Source of the DNA: Zoroaster sp. YZ-2022
Taxonomy: Eukaryota > Echinodermata > Asteroidea > Forcipulatida > Zoroasteridae
Assembly (NCBI GenBank): GCA_029582265.1
Contig: CM055816.1
Location: 32,752,545 to 32,816,544, forward strand
Length of the DNA stretch: 64,000 bases
Direction of reading: 5' to 3'
Part shown: in pieces, positions 45,273 to 57,606 of the stretch
Layout: each line of letters begins with the position of its first letter
How positions within the stretch are numbered: the stretch's first letter is position 1
Made by a program: the position numbers and the translations under genes
Notes under the pieces: generated by a model
The model's database searches: none
Seen by the model: only the letters and a program-made list of their open reading frames with translations
Told to the model about the DNA's origin: nothing

Positions 45273-45729
45273 GAAATGTAAGAAAATCATTTTTTTGCAA
45301 CCGATGGTGTTTACAAAGCCCCCCTTTAGACGAAAAATATAAAGCAAGCTCCATTTATGGAGAAACAAAATAAATGTCTGCTTTGGGAGGTCATGAACCA
45401 GGAAATGCCATGTTGTAATAAACAACCTTTTTAGCTAATCGCACCCTCTAGACACACAACAGATAATTTTGAGTTAGGTTGAAAGAGATGTTATTTCCTT
45501 GTTCCATCAGGACCGTAGCAATCCTCAACATTTACACTTCTGTGTGTCACTAACACAGTTTCAGTTTTTTTATTTTTTATTTTTTTTAGGGATAGCATGG
45601 GGAAATTCTTGATGTACATAATTCAAGACGATGAGTACATTTTCTGTGTATGACCAATATGTTATTTATCACTGTGTAGTCATCTTGTTTCAAACTTCCA
45701 TGCAAATCCTTGTGACCAAACCGGGGCTT

Positions 45730-46180
45730 GAAGTGCAAATTATTTGGTATTAGTGCACTATACCTAGGCAAGTATTTCAACATTTTGACTGATTTTGATC
45801 CTTGTAGTAGTATGAGGGTTAATGTACTTACTACACGTAAGGTTTGACAGTGGTTGACTTTTAAGTGCACTAGATATACCTTGGGAAGTATATCAACATT
45901 TTGACTGATTTTGACCCTTGTAGTAGTAGGAGGGTTAATGTACTTACTACACGTAAGGTTTGACAGTGGTTGACTTTTAAGTGTACTAGATATACCTACA
46001 TGTACATGTAGGGAAGTATTTCAACATTTTGACTGATTTTGACCCTTGTAGTAGTAGGAGGGTTAATGTACTTACTACACGTAAGGTTTGACAGTGGTTG
46101 ACTTTTAAGTGCACCTTGGCAAGTATTTCAACATTTTGACTGATTTTGACCCTTGTACAGTGTAGTAGTAGGAGGGTTAA
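45730..46180. repeat. ~115-130-bp tandem array derived from a MITE end
   Basis: Three to four units, each with CTTACTACACGTAAGGTTTG, GACAGTGGTTGACTTTTAAG, CACTAGATATACCTTGGG and GTAGTAGGAGGGTTAATG. Each unit is the right half of TTAA MITE family 4, including the TTAA, so the array amplified a terminal fragment. Confidence 0.85.
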
Positions 46181-46780
46181 TGTGCACTATAGACGATGTG
46201 ATGTTACAAAATAGTGGTGTGGTCACATTTTCTGCCCACGCTCATCTTGTTTTGGTTTAGATGTGACATCACAGATCGCATCGTCTCATTGAGAATGTCT
46301 ATTGGAACATTTTGAAGTGGCCTCTATGAATTTCCAGGTCTGAGCAGGTACAGTCATCCCACAATCAGGTGGGAGAGGGTGTGGGGAAGGGCCCATGATA
46401 CTTGGATCCACCTGGACAATCAGGGGATGGGGTAGGCGCCTCCCCATCTACATTTGTAGATGAGTTATAAATGTTTAAAATGCAGAACATCTGCTTGTCT
46501 GAGTTGAGGCTGTTGAGAAGGTCCAGAAAGTGAAAATGAATGATTAACACCCCCTCCCTCCCCTCCCCCCAAAAAGAACAAACAAACAACACCAAACACG
46601 CTCACACATTTGTTTTTGATGTAAACTGAGGACCTCCTTATAGTCCCCTGTTTTGTTCACTTTGTTTGACTCATGGCGTAAATTTTAAGCACCCCCCCCC
46701 CCCATTTGTTTTCTACACGTTTAACTACCAATAACATTTCCAAACAATAACTGACAACTGAGGACCCAATGTTGCCATTG
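46181..46780. other. Intron with a small inverted repeat and poly-C tract
   Basis: AGACGATGTGATGTTACAAA (46192) and TGTGACATCACAGATCGCATCGTC (in part, 46262-46286) are loosely inverted. A poly-C run is at 46692-46704. No gene seen. Confidence 0.4.
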
Positions 46781-47032
46781 TTAACCAGTTCGCGTCGGGA
46801 ATAAAAAAGTTTTTCTGGGCCCCTGTGGCGGGTTTCTTTTTCCCACACACACGTTAATGGAAGCTTCCACAGCGGGTGGCCGGCATTTCCGAGCATGTCA
46901 CCGTACACGCGTGGCTCAACCGAGCATGCATACAAATATTCCGGAGTTTCCTGCGGCGTGTTTAGACGCTCTCCGATCCGTGGTGCAAAAAAAATTTGAG
47001 TGTATACACGGCCTCCGACGCAAACTGGTTAA
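46781..47032. mobile_element. piggyBac-like MITE, family 1
   Basis: Very close to the copy at 12711-12962, with the same orientation and length (252 bp). Begins TTAACCAGTTCGCGTCGG, ends ACGCAAACTGGTTAA. In both places it is followed within about 80 bp by the family-2 palindromic repeat. Confidence 0.88.
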
Positions 47033-47049
47033 AAACAAGCTCTTTGTTT

Positions 47050-48895
47050 ACACCATAAAATAACCCACATATACATTTGTACATGTAATACTGTACATGT
47101 ATGTCACTATGAATAACTTTACCCTAAAAATTCCCTGAAAATCTGTTTTACCGTGAAATAAATAGTTCACAACAATTTCATGACGACACAACACCATGAA
47201 ATTGCCATGAAATACTCTTGGAATTCCTTCGCCGTGAAAACGCTGTGAAAATGCCATGAACATCTCGTGGCAGTTTTGGGGCGGCTCATTATTTCTCGAG
47301 AGTAAGCTTGGGCGATGACACGATAATATCGAATATCGCGATTTTTTTTTTTATGCGATTATGATATCGAGAACTTTTAATATCATCAAGATATCGGCAG
47401 ATCACGATGAAAAAAAATATCGCGATGAAAAAAATATATCGCGATGAAAAGAAATTATCGTGAAGAAAAAAAAATCGCGATTTAAACAAAATCCTCGATT
47501 GTCATTTGGGCCAGAAATTCCCTGGGAAAAAACTACTTCTGTAATAAACCGACTGTCAAGATCACAAAGGAGCCGCCTGACAGGGTGTTGTTTAATAATC
47601 CACCGCCACTCAAAGAAATCTATTAAGACTGATTTAAGTGTTGGGATTGAGTGGGGTATTTGATCCAACAATGTGGAGACAATGTTTACATCTCAGTCTA
47701 TCCATGGTGGTCTGTGACTCTGGCTGGCGCACCACGTGCGAGTATATTATATCATACATATTTAAATATATGCAGAATATGGGCATTGCCTTAAAAACAC
47801 ATACATGTAGTCATGAATTATATCAAAGCATGGATCGGCAGCGGCTCGATCAAAGTTGGGATTAGGACACTATTATGTTGTACCATACTGGGACTCTTGT
47901 CTCGTGTGACAAAACACATACATGTACTCTTGATAAACCATGTGACGTTTATTTAAAATAGTGTGACTACAATCCACATTTTCTGAATCATATGGTTTTA
48001 TTCTCCACGTTACTATATGCAGGAATAAACCTAGTCACGTGTTTATACTATGAGCCAGTCACGTGGAACGCATGAATCACGTGAACCCGGGCTGATGATT
48101 TGATTGGGATGCACGACGCAGTAACCGTCCCACATAATTATTATGCAAACGATTTGCCAATAGCAATGGGTGCGTTTTTGCGACCGTAATCAGAAACATG
48201 TTTGGGCTTTGGTCATTGGTTAAGCGTTTTCGCAAGTTCGGTTGTGTATGCTGCGATGACATCAATATCATGGTTCTGACCAAACATAAACCGAACTTTG
48301 TGATCGGTTACGCTTAGTTTCAAGATGGCGGATTGTAAAAAGTGTTAAAACATGATTAAGTGATTGTTCGTATACCAGTATATCTTTCAAGTTACTAGCA
48401 CTTTTCATGAGTAAGTTCTATTTTGAGAAACGTTGATGACTGAACATGTCACAAACTGAAAACAATTGTCTGGTTACGTTCGCATTTTCGCGTAGCTGTG
48501 CCATTTTGTTTCTGGTTAGGGTAGCGTAAACCCGCCCCATATGTTGCACTCGTGAACGGCGCAATTGCACGTGTCTCAGGTAAGCACTGGCAATTTATTG
48601 TGACGCTTGTAGATGGGTACATCCCTGTCATTACCGGCTCTAAAGCACTCATGCTATTATCGAATATCGCGATATATGTTTGACGATATCGTGGATGAAA
48701 AAAATTGATATCGCCCAAGCCTACTCGAGAGCACCATGAATTTGCCGTGAAATTACCGTGGACATTATTGCCAATATCCGAGAGGAAGAGACACTGTGAA
48801 ATTGCAGTGAAATTATGGTGAACTGTTATTTCAAGTCGAAACAGATTTTCAGGGCATTTTCAAGGTGAAGTTGTTTACAGTGTAAAATAACCTAC
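47050..48895. mobile_element. Palindromic CATGAAAT repeat, family 2, split by a hAT-like element
   Basis: Left end GTTTACACCATAAAATAACC at about 47046; right end GGTGAAGTTGTTTACAGTGTAAAATAACC (in part) at about 48868-48893. The inner arms (TCCCTGAAAATCTG / CAGATTTTCAGGGC) are mirrored. It is interrupted at the CTCGAGAG site. Without the insertion it would be about 430 bp and it matches 13041-13304 on its left part. Confidence 0.8.
47303..48723. mobile_element. hAT-like non-autonomous transposon, 1421 bp, 8-bp duplication
   Basis: The ends TAAGCTTGGGCGAT and ATCGCCCAAGCCTA are inverted with one mismatch. The 8-bp CTCGAGAG occurs on both sides (47295-47302 and 48724-48731) and once only, at the matching site, in the sister repeat at about 13228. 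An 8-bp duplication and a T/CAG..TGGGC end fit the hAT superfamily. The subterminal parts repeat ATATCGCGAT/ATCGCGATGAAA. I see no transposase ORF. Confidence 0.85.
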
Positions 48896-49090
48896 ATACA
48901 TGTAATACTGTATGTGTTCATACAGGAAGCGAACCCCAACACCTGTCAAATTCTAGTTTAACATCCCACACCCAATCTACAAAAACATTCAACGTTTTTC
49001 TTCTTCCTTCCTGTATTGTAAGTAAGCTAGAGTTTTCCATGGAAGCCTACAAAATTGGGGCAAACAGTGAACTATACATGTACTATACAT

Positions 49091-49255
49091 ATAAATGGTA
49101 GCACTTTTAAGACTAACTAAACTTAAAAATAGGCATCTGATGAAGTAGCTGTAGCTACGAAAGCTTATGCCTATTTTTAAGTTTAGTTAGTCTTAAAAGT
49201 GCTACCATTTATCTTATTCTACCTGACTAACACGGCTGCATACAGATCTATGTAC
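49091..49255 (+). mobile_element. Penelope-like remnant: 42-bp-arm palindrome with hammerhead-like core
   Basis: The arms 49091-49136 and 49167-49212 are inverse copies. Between them is CTGATGA (49137-49143), then A, a 5-bp stem GTAGC/GCTAC with loop TGTA, and GAAA (49159-49162). CTGATGA-stem-GAAA is the conserved core of hammerhead ribozymes, which are known in Penelope-like retroelement terminal repeats. The extra A before stem II departs from the consensus. The next segment, CTGACTAACACGGCTGCATA, resembles a tail I recall from widespread animal repeats with the same core; that recollection is unverified. No reverse transcriptase is present. Confidence 0.6.
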
Positions 49256-51293
49256 TATACAAACAGTGTACATGCATATATGTACATAATTATTTCTCGG
49301 TCTTAAGGGATGGTACACCATTGGGATCTGGGAATGAGCATTCATTCAAACCCTGTACACGTAGTTTAGGGGAACCGGATACCCGAAATTGGAAATCTTT
49401 GGATACCCAGGAACCTTATAAACAATTTTGTAAAAACACATAAAATACACCCGAATGTATAAAATAACCAATACGAACACAAATTTCAAACAAAGGCAGC
49501 AAATCTGTGAAAGGCTGTCCGCAAATGTTCATCCAAGTTTTGTTCATTTTGTTAGCAAAAAAAAAACAAAAAAAAAAAAAAAACTGTTCAGTCGAAATTA
49601 GTTTCCAAGTGCACAAGAGCTTTCAAGATATTTTCATGAAATTAATCTTTGAAAAGTTTTTCACAAAAACTCCATGTACAGGTGATTGTATGTTTTTGAG
49701 AAAACAACAACAAACTGAACTTTTTAATATTTGTTCTGTACAAAAAGTTTCCAAGACAATTCCTTTGTTCTATTAGATAAAAATCACTCCACAGACAGAA
49801 TAATTTCTCAGGATGACTGACCATATACAGTGTGCCAAGGCTGTAAGACACACTTGACGATCTGGAGCCAACTGAGGCAATTGCCAAAATGCTGTCCTAG
49901 ATCCACTCTTGTCCGCTGTCCCCCCTGACCCTGGCCATTGTCAAATATTCTTGGTTTCAAATTAGAAATGCCTTTACCAACAAGAGAATGCCCCTGTGGA
50001 AAATTATTACAAGTATTTCATTCAAAATCCATCCTGGAAATTTTGTCAAAAAATATTTTCACTGCAGGCACTGTACACTATACATGTACATGTACATGTA
50101 CATGTATGTACAGGTATGTACATATGTATGCATACATGTACATGCATGGTACATGTACATGTATAGAGAACATTGTACATTTACAGTATTAAACCTGATG
50201 TTTTATCTGGCAATGAGGAAAATAAAAATTAAATCTATTAAATTTGTACAAATTTTGTCGAGCCCCAAATGGCAAATCATGCGGACTCAAAATTATTTTC
50301 CAAAAATTTAACAATAATAATTAGAACCAACCCCTATTCATTCTTGTGAACATACATGTACATCATGTGCTTTTTAACAATCTTTGGAAAAGATAAAATA
50401 CAAAAATAATAATACAAAACTCACCACCCCCCTTCCAATCCCACCAAACAAAAACAAATAATAATAAATTAATACAAAAACAATAGGCCTACTGGATATA
50501 TATGGTAAATCTTAACAATGATTTCTGCATTGTTTATGGGAGGGGATTTTGAATGAATTTCGTAAAATAAAAAGTCAACTTCATGTACATGCTTGTTTTG
50601 TTAATCTTTTGTACAATTTTCAAACATGTACATGTACAGTGTACCTCTTTTTCTGAAGGAAGCTTTTCATTTAAAACTTGAATAGAGAATTCTGCCAATA
50701 ACCATAATTTTACATTTAAAACTTGCTTTAAAACTGATGTACAAGTACATTGTGTACAGTGTAATCCGTGGGTCTGTATAACAGTTTAATCTAAAATAGA
50801 ATTGGTAAGAAAATTATGATAATTTCAAATAAAATACAATGATGGTTTTTGTGTACTAGTAATGTCCAATGTCATGACACTGCACAGATGTATGTACATT
50901 GTGTATTTAAATACATTTACTGTACAGTGCGCATTTCCCAGGATTTCGATATGTGAAAGTTTTAAAAACAACCGAAACTACATACATTATGCATACGTAC
51001 ATGCTGGGCTTAAAGAGGGACTCTATAAGGTCAAATTCAGTTTTGTGCTTCACTCATTTTCGAATAGATATACATGTATGTAGAGAGTCCTTATGAAAGT
51101 GTACAACTACATGTACATTGTACATGTACTGTACATGTAGTTATACGTACATGTAAAATTTTGTGATCAAGTGTACAACTAGTACCTTTGTAAAAAAGTT
51201 GATTGTGGCCGCGTACCCAAAGGCTATAATGACTTACATGTATGGTACAGCAAACCCCATGGGGCTAGGGACAAAGGAATGGGTCAGCTAGAC
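49256..51293. other. Intron, AT-rich, TACATG microsatellites
   Basis: Includes TACATGTACATG runs at about 50082-50106, a poly-A run near 49570 and no recognisable exon or complete transposon. Confidence 0.45.
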
Positions 51294-51385
51294 TCACAAG
51301 GGAACAATTAAAATGACAAGGAAACAATTAAAATGGACAAGGGAACAATTAAAATGGACAAGGGAACAATTAAAATGGACAACAG
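51294..51385. repeat. AAGGGAACAATTAAAATGGAC tandem repeat
   Basis: Four units of about 25 bp containing GGGAACAATTAAAATGGACA; the first is slightly different. Confidence 0.92.
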
Positions 51386-51572
51386 AAAGATGAGGCAAAC
51401 AAAACAAATTTATGTACATTTAGTAAACACAATTATATTATTAGAAGGCCTCGACTTTCACACACTCATGTGCACTACACTGTATACAAGATGTACACAT
51501 GTACAGCAAGCCCAAGTTCAGAAGGGAACAAAGAAAGCAGCGGCGTAGCCACGGGGGGCCGGGGGAACACGT

Positions 51573-52117
51573 GCCCCCCACAAATTTCCAGTGCCCCTCC
51601 AGGTGACCCCCCACGAAAAATCCTCATAGTGCCCCAAAAAACAGAAAAGAAAAAAAAAAGGGAAAAACCCATACCCCTGGGCCCCCCCACGATTATACAC
51701 TGTAATTTACAGTGTGTGTACATTATATACATGTACATGTACATGTGCTTGTACACGGTGCTTGTTATGGGTAAATGTCACTAACAACAAAGGTCAATCA
51801 CTGTGGGAAAGAAATTAAAACTAAAAAGACACTGAAACCGGCCCCCCCCCCCCACAAATTTCCAGTGCCCCTCCAGGTGACCCCCCACGAAAAATCCTCA
51901 TAGTGCCCCAAAAAACAGAAAAGAAAAAAAAAAGGGAAAAAACCCATACCCCTGGGCCCCCCCACGATTATACACTGTAATTTACAGTGTGTGTACATTA
52001 TATACATGTACATGTACATGTGCTTGTACACGGTGCTTGTTATGGGTAAATGTCACTAACAACAAAGGTCAATCACTGTGGGAAAGAAATTAAAACTAAA
52101 AAGACACTGAAACCGGA
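51573..52117. repeat. Recent tandem duplication, 275-bp unit
   Basis: The block from CCCCACAAATTTCCAGTGCC to AGACACTGAAACCGG at 51573-51840 is repeated at 51848-52115 with almost no differences beyond poly-C and poly-A length. The upstream GGCGTAGCCACGGGGG resembles GTGGCGTAGCCAGGAC at 22554, a repeat start. Confidence 0.93.
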
Positions 52118-52192
52118 AAAGGAAAGCCAAAACCGTGCAACAAAACAGGAAATTGTTAAAGACATACACTGTACATGTACTGTACTTACATG

Positions 52193-55100
52193 TACAGTAC
52201 AGCCCACAAGTTGCTTCAAAAACACGCGGGGGGAACGGGGAACGTGCCGTGTATTGCGAGCGCTTTCAACGGGGGCCCACGTAAAATTGCGAGTGGAAAG
52301 AACGTGCACTCGCAACAACAATTTTTGCGTGACGGGGGCTTGCGAGTTCGAACGAGTTACAACGAGTTACAACGAGTTACAACGAGTACGAACGTGTTCG
52401 AACGAGGGCTTACGTGTACCCCCGTTTGAATTGCCACAAAGTACACCACGCAGAACACGCGGGGGTTGGATTTTATTCGAGTTGGCGACCGTCTGTCTCA
52501 AGAAATGGTACATGTAGTCGTGAGTTGCTAAAAAACGTATAATTATATGTATCCGATTGTTTAAATGCGTTCACATTAGTCCACACATTCGAGGAATAAA
52601 ATGTGCATTTTATGCTACATGTTGGTTCGGTGACTGACATAATGTAGTTTTAATGTTTTTTCGTAACCATTATTATTATTCATTTTAATTCCATAACAAG
52701 AAAGTTGTAGATTTGTCTTTATATATGACAAATAAAATAATTTACTTGGATTAATTATATATGTATATATATATATATATATACATAACAGCAAAAGAAA
52801 CGTCACCCCCTAAATTTTGTTAAGTAATTATATTATTAAACATAATAAATATACAATGTTATGGGATGGTTGGCTGCCAGGTCAACCAGATTTGCCACAT
52901 TGTGTTCGTGTTACACTCCATACTCATAATATTCTTCATTAAACAAATTATATTAATTATAAAATGAAAATAAATATTTTTAGGGGTGACGTTTCTTTTG
53001 CTGTTATATTTGATGCAGTCATTGGAAGGCACTCAGACAAGCTCACTGCAGTCTAGTTAACACGTGCGTGCAATGCCCTATGCATAGCGCGTAACAATTT
53101 TTTCTATTGGTCGAACGACCAACTGTACGTCATCATACAACCAATAGAAATATTCGTTACGCGGTATATGCAATGCCTATAGCGCGTAAAAACTGTTCTT
53201 ATTGGTCGAACGAGAACACATACATTGTCATACAAATATTCGTTACGCGATTTGGATCATGTCACTCACACCATGGAGGAAGAACTCCTCCATGCTCACA
53301 CAATGTTAACGTTAACATAGGCTTCGTGCGTGTGAAATGCTGCTCGCATGTAGATGTGCGGGGACCTGGCAAGTTGTGGCGCTTGTTCACGCCGACACAG
53401 GCGCATTTGTCAATGAGCATAATTTTTGTCTGTACAAAACGCCTCTAGGGCGCTGTTTTATGCGCTAAAAATCGCAATACATTTGTACATGTACTTTAGT
53501 CTGTTACAAACCGTGTGATCGATGACAAAGTGATTGGCGACGGTCAAATGATGACAACGATGAAATACGACTAAATAAGATGATACTCATGTCTGCATGT
53601 TGATAGGCGAGCTGTGGTTGCTGGCCACGTGTTCAGGAATTCCGAGGGACTACATGAAGCAGCTTCTAGCAGAACTGTCATGGCAACATTACCAGGTTGC
53701 CGAAGCCCATCTCAAATTAGATTTAATGTATTACTGAATTTTTGACAATGTTCGTTCAACATTTTAAATATAAGAGAAGAAACATGTATACATTTTAACG
53801 AGCTCAATTTCAATTTTAATTACCTAATTAATTTTAATTTTAATTTTCTCCGCAGGACGCAACTTCAATTGAGGATCCCAGTAACCCAATCAAGTAGATA
53901 TGTTGTCTCTGCATCATCGGAACAGCGACATAACTACAAGGGAATACCACCCCCACAAAATAATAAAAATTAAGTCTGAACACCTTTCTTTGACTGTGAT
54001 TCCATTTAATTTCCCCCAGAATAAATGGCCCCACTGCCCGGAGTATCATCTGAACATGTATTTTTTAAAATAAAGTAAAATATTTTAAAAAGTAAAGTAA
54101 ATTTACCATACTTTTTTTGCCGTGTTCCCCATTTTCGAGATCCTGGATCCGCTCCGTCATTCAGTATTAAATTAAATTAATTATGCATACACATTTATAA
54201 AATACATGTAGAATATCTTTCTCATTATGTCCTTGTATGACCACCCCTTTCAGTACAACAATTGGCTACAACATATCCAGGTACTTAAACAGAAAGCGGG
54301 TGTTGTCACATGTTGTATGGTATTCCCAACCCAGCAAAAAAACCCATTAATTTTGTCGTTTGGGGGGGGAGCATTCATGTTCCCCCGAAATAATTATGTC
54401 CAATCCCCCTCCCCCGAACAAAATTGAACAAAATATTAATAAGTATTGTCTGTAAATAAAACAATTAGAATAAAAATTGTAATTATAAGTAGCCTATATC
54501 AACATGAATATTCTACATAATAAAACCAACGTTAAGAGGTTGTGGAAGGAAAACTACATGTTCTAAGGGGAAAATAATTTAACGGGGAAGGGACTGCAAA
54601 CACAACCCAAGTATCAACCTGGGTCGGATAAGCCGGTGGGATCCTAACCCAGGTTCACAAAGCAGAAAGGCGGGGAAAGAACAGCTACTTAAATATGACC
54701 CCACCAGCAATTATCTCAGTTCAAGACTGACCGACAAGTGAAATAAAGGTATGTTTGCCCGTGGACCATATTTAATATGACGGGGCCCATGAACATCGGA
54801 AAGGATATGTTTTATTCTGGAAACGTGTATTATTAAATATTACTCTTCATTTATCCAAATAAATAATTCGCTTAAATTAAAAAAATAATAAAACTGAAAT
54901 GTTGCCGTCCCTGAAATTGCTAGTCAGTTGACCAATGATTTAACAAAGAAATCATAAGCTCTCTGATGTTGCCGCTACTTGGGCACCCAAATTTTGCTTT
55001 TCAATGGGAATACATCGTAGCTTGGAAATAATGCCCAGAATCACTAGAACTCCACATTCTAAATAAAAAATAAATTATTATTCAAGCATTTATCTTTTGA

Positions 55101-55928
55101 CGTAGACTTCTCCATTGTCCTCACCTGTAAGAAAGAAAAACAAATAATTATACAAATTTACAAAATAACTTCATCGTCCACATCCAGAAAGTACTGTTAT
55201 AAATAAAGCCTCTGGAATTGTGTAGTTGTTTAAATAAACCAATACATTAAAATTGTTTATCTGGGCTACAATCCCGGCCAAAATAGTTGGGACGCGTGAC
55301 AATAAACATACCCTCCACCTTCAATGTATTGTCCCTAAGACAAAGACCAGTTTATCTGCGTCTGGTCACGGCTTCTTGGTCATTTAAAACAATTACGATG
55401 TTCGTAAAAACAAAGGAAAAGACGTGATCCCGCAACAACAAAAACATTTAATCATCCCCTGTTGATGTTTACCCACGAAACCATCAACCTGCTTCACTTC
55501 CGGATCGTTTTTTCGTCGTCATGTACAAAATGATAAAGGTTTATGTTCCTTAAAAAAAACAATTGTCAAAGTGATGTACCGGTAACATTATTACTGCAAT
55601 GACATCGATGTTCTTTCCGACCTCCAATAACCAAATCCAAAATGCTGCCCGCACATGGTCCTTGCGTGGCTCGCGTGTTCACTGCCCGTTTGTCTAACGA
55701 GTTGAAACGAGTCGGAACGTGTTCGAACGAGTTGGAACGTGTGCTAACGAGTTGGAACGTGTGCTAACGAGTTGAAACGAGTTGAACCCCACGACACGCA
55801 ATGTGCCCGCAAAACCCTCGCACGTTACTCGCATACTCGCGTGTTTTTAACGAGGGCCCTCGCACGTTACTCGTAACGCCTCGCACGTTGCCTGCGTGTT
55901 TTTGAAGCAACTTGTGGGCTGTACTGTA
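52193..55928. mobile_element. 3.7-kb transposon with long inverted ends and AACGAGTT repeats, TA-flanked
   Basis: The left end TACAGTACAGCCCACAAGTT (continuing GCTTCAAAAACACGC) is mirrored at 55894-55928. Subterminal repeats of AACGAGTTACAACGAGTTAC at 52352-52410 are echoed at 55694-55790 by AACGAGTTGGAACGTGTGCT-type units. TA at each outer edge may be the target. Most of the interior has no ORF that I recognise. It holds a Tc1-like MITE (52786-53006) and two loosely repeated ~97-bp units with CTATTGGTCGAACGA (about 53080-53215). Superfamily not assigned. Confidence 0.78.
52786..53006. mobile_element. Tc1/mariner-like MITE (ACAGCAAAAGAAACGTCACC ends)
   Basis: 221 bp, TA-flanked, with inverted ends ACAGCAAAAGAAACGTCACC and GGTGACGTTTCTTTTGCTGT. 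The interior is AT-rich. It is nested in the 3.7-kb element. Confidence 0.88.
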
Positions 55929-57067
55929 TAATTGGTAGAATGTCACCACACATATAAAATTTCAATCTAAAAATTATAAACTGTAATACATGTAGGTCTG
56001 TATCCATTTTTTGTATCCATTCCGACATGGAATTTTAACAAAGAGTACTCATTGTTAAAAATCAATCTGGAAATGATTTCACTATTCTTAAATATGACTT
56101 CTCCTTAAATAAAAACAAATTCTAGAGAAGATTGATGCCAGTGGTATGGTTGTGCTTTCAAATTACCAAAGGGAAGGCACAACTTTGGTAATCTTCAAAT
56201 TACATGTAAAACATTATTACCTCAAGTACCTCAAGTTTACTTGGGTTGAAGGGGTCATTGTCACCCAGTGTACTCCCGGATGGTAACCCAGGCAATCTTA
56301 TTCCTATGCAGGTTTGTGTACTTTTACCTGGGTACGTTTGCCTGGGTACCATGCATTGGGGTGTATCCTACGTGTAGGTGAAAATGATCCCTTCAGTCTT
56401 ACTTAATGTAAAGTGTAAAGTTGGTGTAAAGTTGATAGTATATGTTGTATTTTTTTTCATAATTACTTATGGCTGGTAGTTAAGAAACCATAAAGATACG
56501 AATGCAAAGACAACGGTCTGATTGGCACTCAGCCGCCATCTTTTGATTGTCTTATACACAGCTCTATGGTAATCAAAGTGAGACTCATTTTCAGAATAGA
56601 TTGGTGTTTTTTTCAAAATGACTTCTGTCCGGTAGTCAGGAAATCAGACACGATGAATGTCAAACAACACTACATAGACCACTTGACTTCAATGTACATA
56701 TAGTATTCATGAAATTATTCATGAAATAACTCTAAAACACATTTATTAGCGGATCCAGGGGGACAATAATCCATCTTCTCAAAGATGAGAGAACTTCAGA
56801 CAGAATATTTTTTTAAGGTTTTTTGATACATACATGTAGTATTAGAAATTTAAAAGCGCCATTCTATTCTGAAAATGAGCCTCAGTTTGATTCCCACAGA
56901 GTTGTGTATTATACAATAAAAAGATGGCGGCTGAGTGCCAAAAATATATTTGAGTAATTTTAGTTAAAATTTTGTCACATTCTTAGAAAACAGATGAACA
57001 AAACAGATGGGGAAAAAAAAAAAAAAAAAAAAAAACAGGAAAAATAGAAATACGATTTGGAACTTAC
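55929..57067. other. Intron before the FN3 exon
   Basis: Two copies of a loosely palindromic motif (AAGATGGCGGCTGAGTGCCA at 56922 and TGGCACTCAGCCGCCATCTT at 56523) flank 400 bp and may be the ends of another MITE. A poly-T/A tract lies next to the exon. Confidence 0.5.
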
Positions 57068-57349
57068 GCAATGTGTACACCACTATGCTGCCATAATTCG
57101 GATTTCTGCCAATATCATTCTCAGCATAGACCCTTAGCTCATACTGTGTGTAGGAATCAAGGCCAGTCACAATGTACATCTCTTTTCTGATATTGTCACT
57201 GTATGCCTCCATACTTGCAGGGTCCGTCTTCCTGTGGCTGACATAGAACCACTGGTCCTCACCACCATCATATCCAGGCTCCCAGGTCACGGCGAGGGAG
57301 CTTGAAGTACGGTTTGTCCAGTTAACATTGGTAGGCATGTCAGGTTTTC
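57068..57349 (-). CDS. RTK exon: fibronectin type III domain
   Basis: A 282-nt exon, phase 1-1, with acceptor TTTTTTTAG before 57349 and consensus donor GTAAGT after 57068. It encodes a nearly complete FN3 domain: PDMPTNVNW start, SSLAVTWEP (conserved Trp), VTGLDSYTQYELRVYAEN (the Y-x-L-x-V-x-A-x-N core) and GSIVVYTL. It would be the membrane-proximal extracellular domain. The NRT sequon is a potential N-glycosylation site. It follows the Ig exon at 58999 and precedes the stalk micro-exon at 35212, leaving an intron of about 22 kb. Confidence 0.92.
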
Positions 57350-57606
57350 CTAAAAAAACAATGAAATATATACAGTATACTCTGAAATCTGATTGTTCAG
57401 AAAATCACACATTAAAAAATATTCAACTACTGCTAAGTCATATTAAAATTCACTGTTATAAATGGTCACCCACAGACACAAAGTAGACGTGCACTAGTGC
57501 CTGAATAGTGCCAGTCAATAGCTGTTTTTGAACACACTGTAAGCCATTATATTCCATGAAATCATCAAAACATTTTAATTTAAATTGTTTTTAACTTCAA
57601 ACTAAA

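Noticed and set aside
50082..50190. ORFs with Tyr/Met or Cys/Thr repeats over TACATG runs
   Set aside because: Microsatellite translation; many similar runs in the window have no coding context. The one exception kept is within the Ig exon at 58999-59349.
55087..55133. Exon-like stretch on the minus strand with good acceptor TTTCTTACAG, encoding EDNGEVYVKR and a stop
   Set aside because: It would end the receptor after FN3 as a soluble form, but it lies inside the 3.7-kb transposon and has no domain or second copy. Not kept without transcript evidence.
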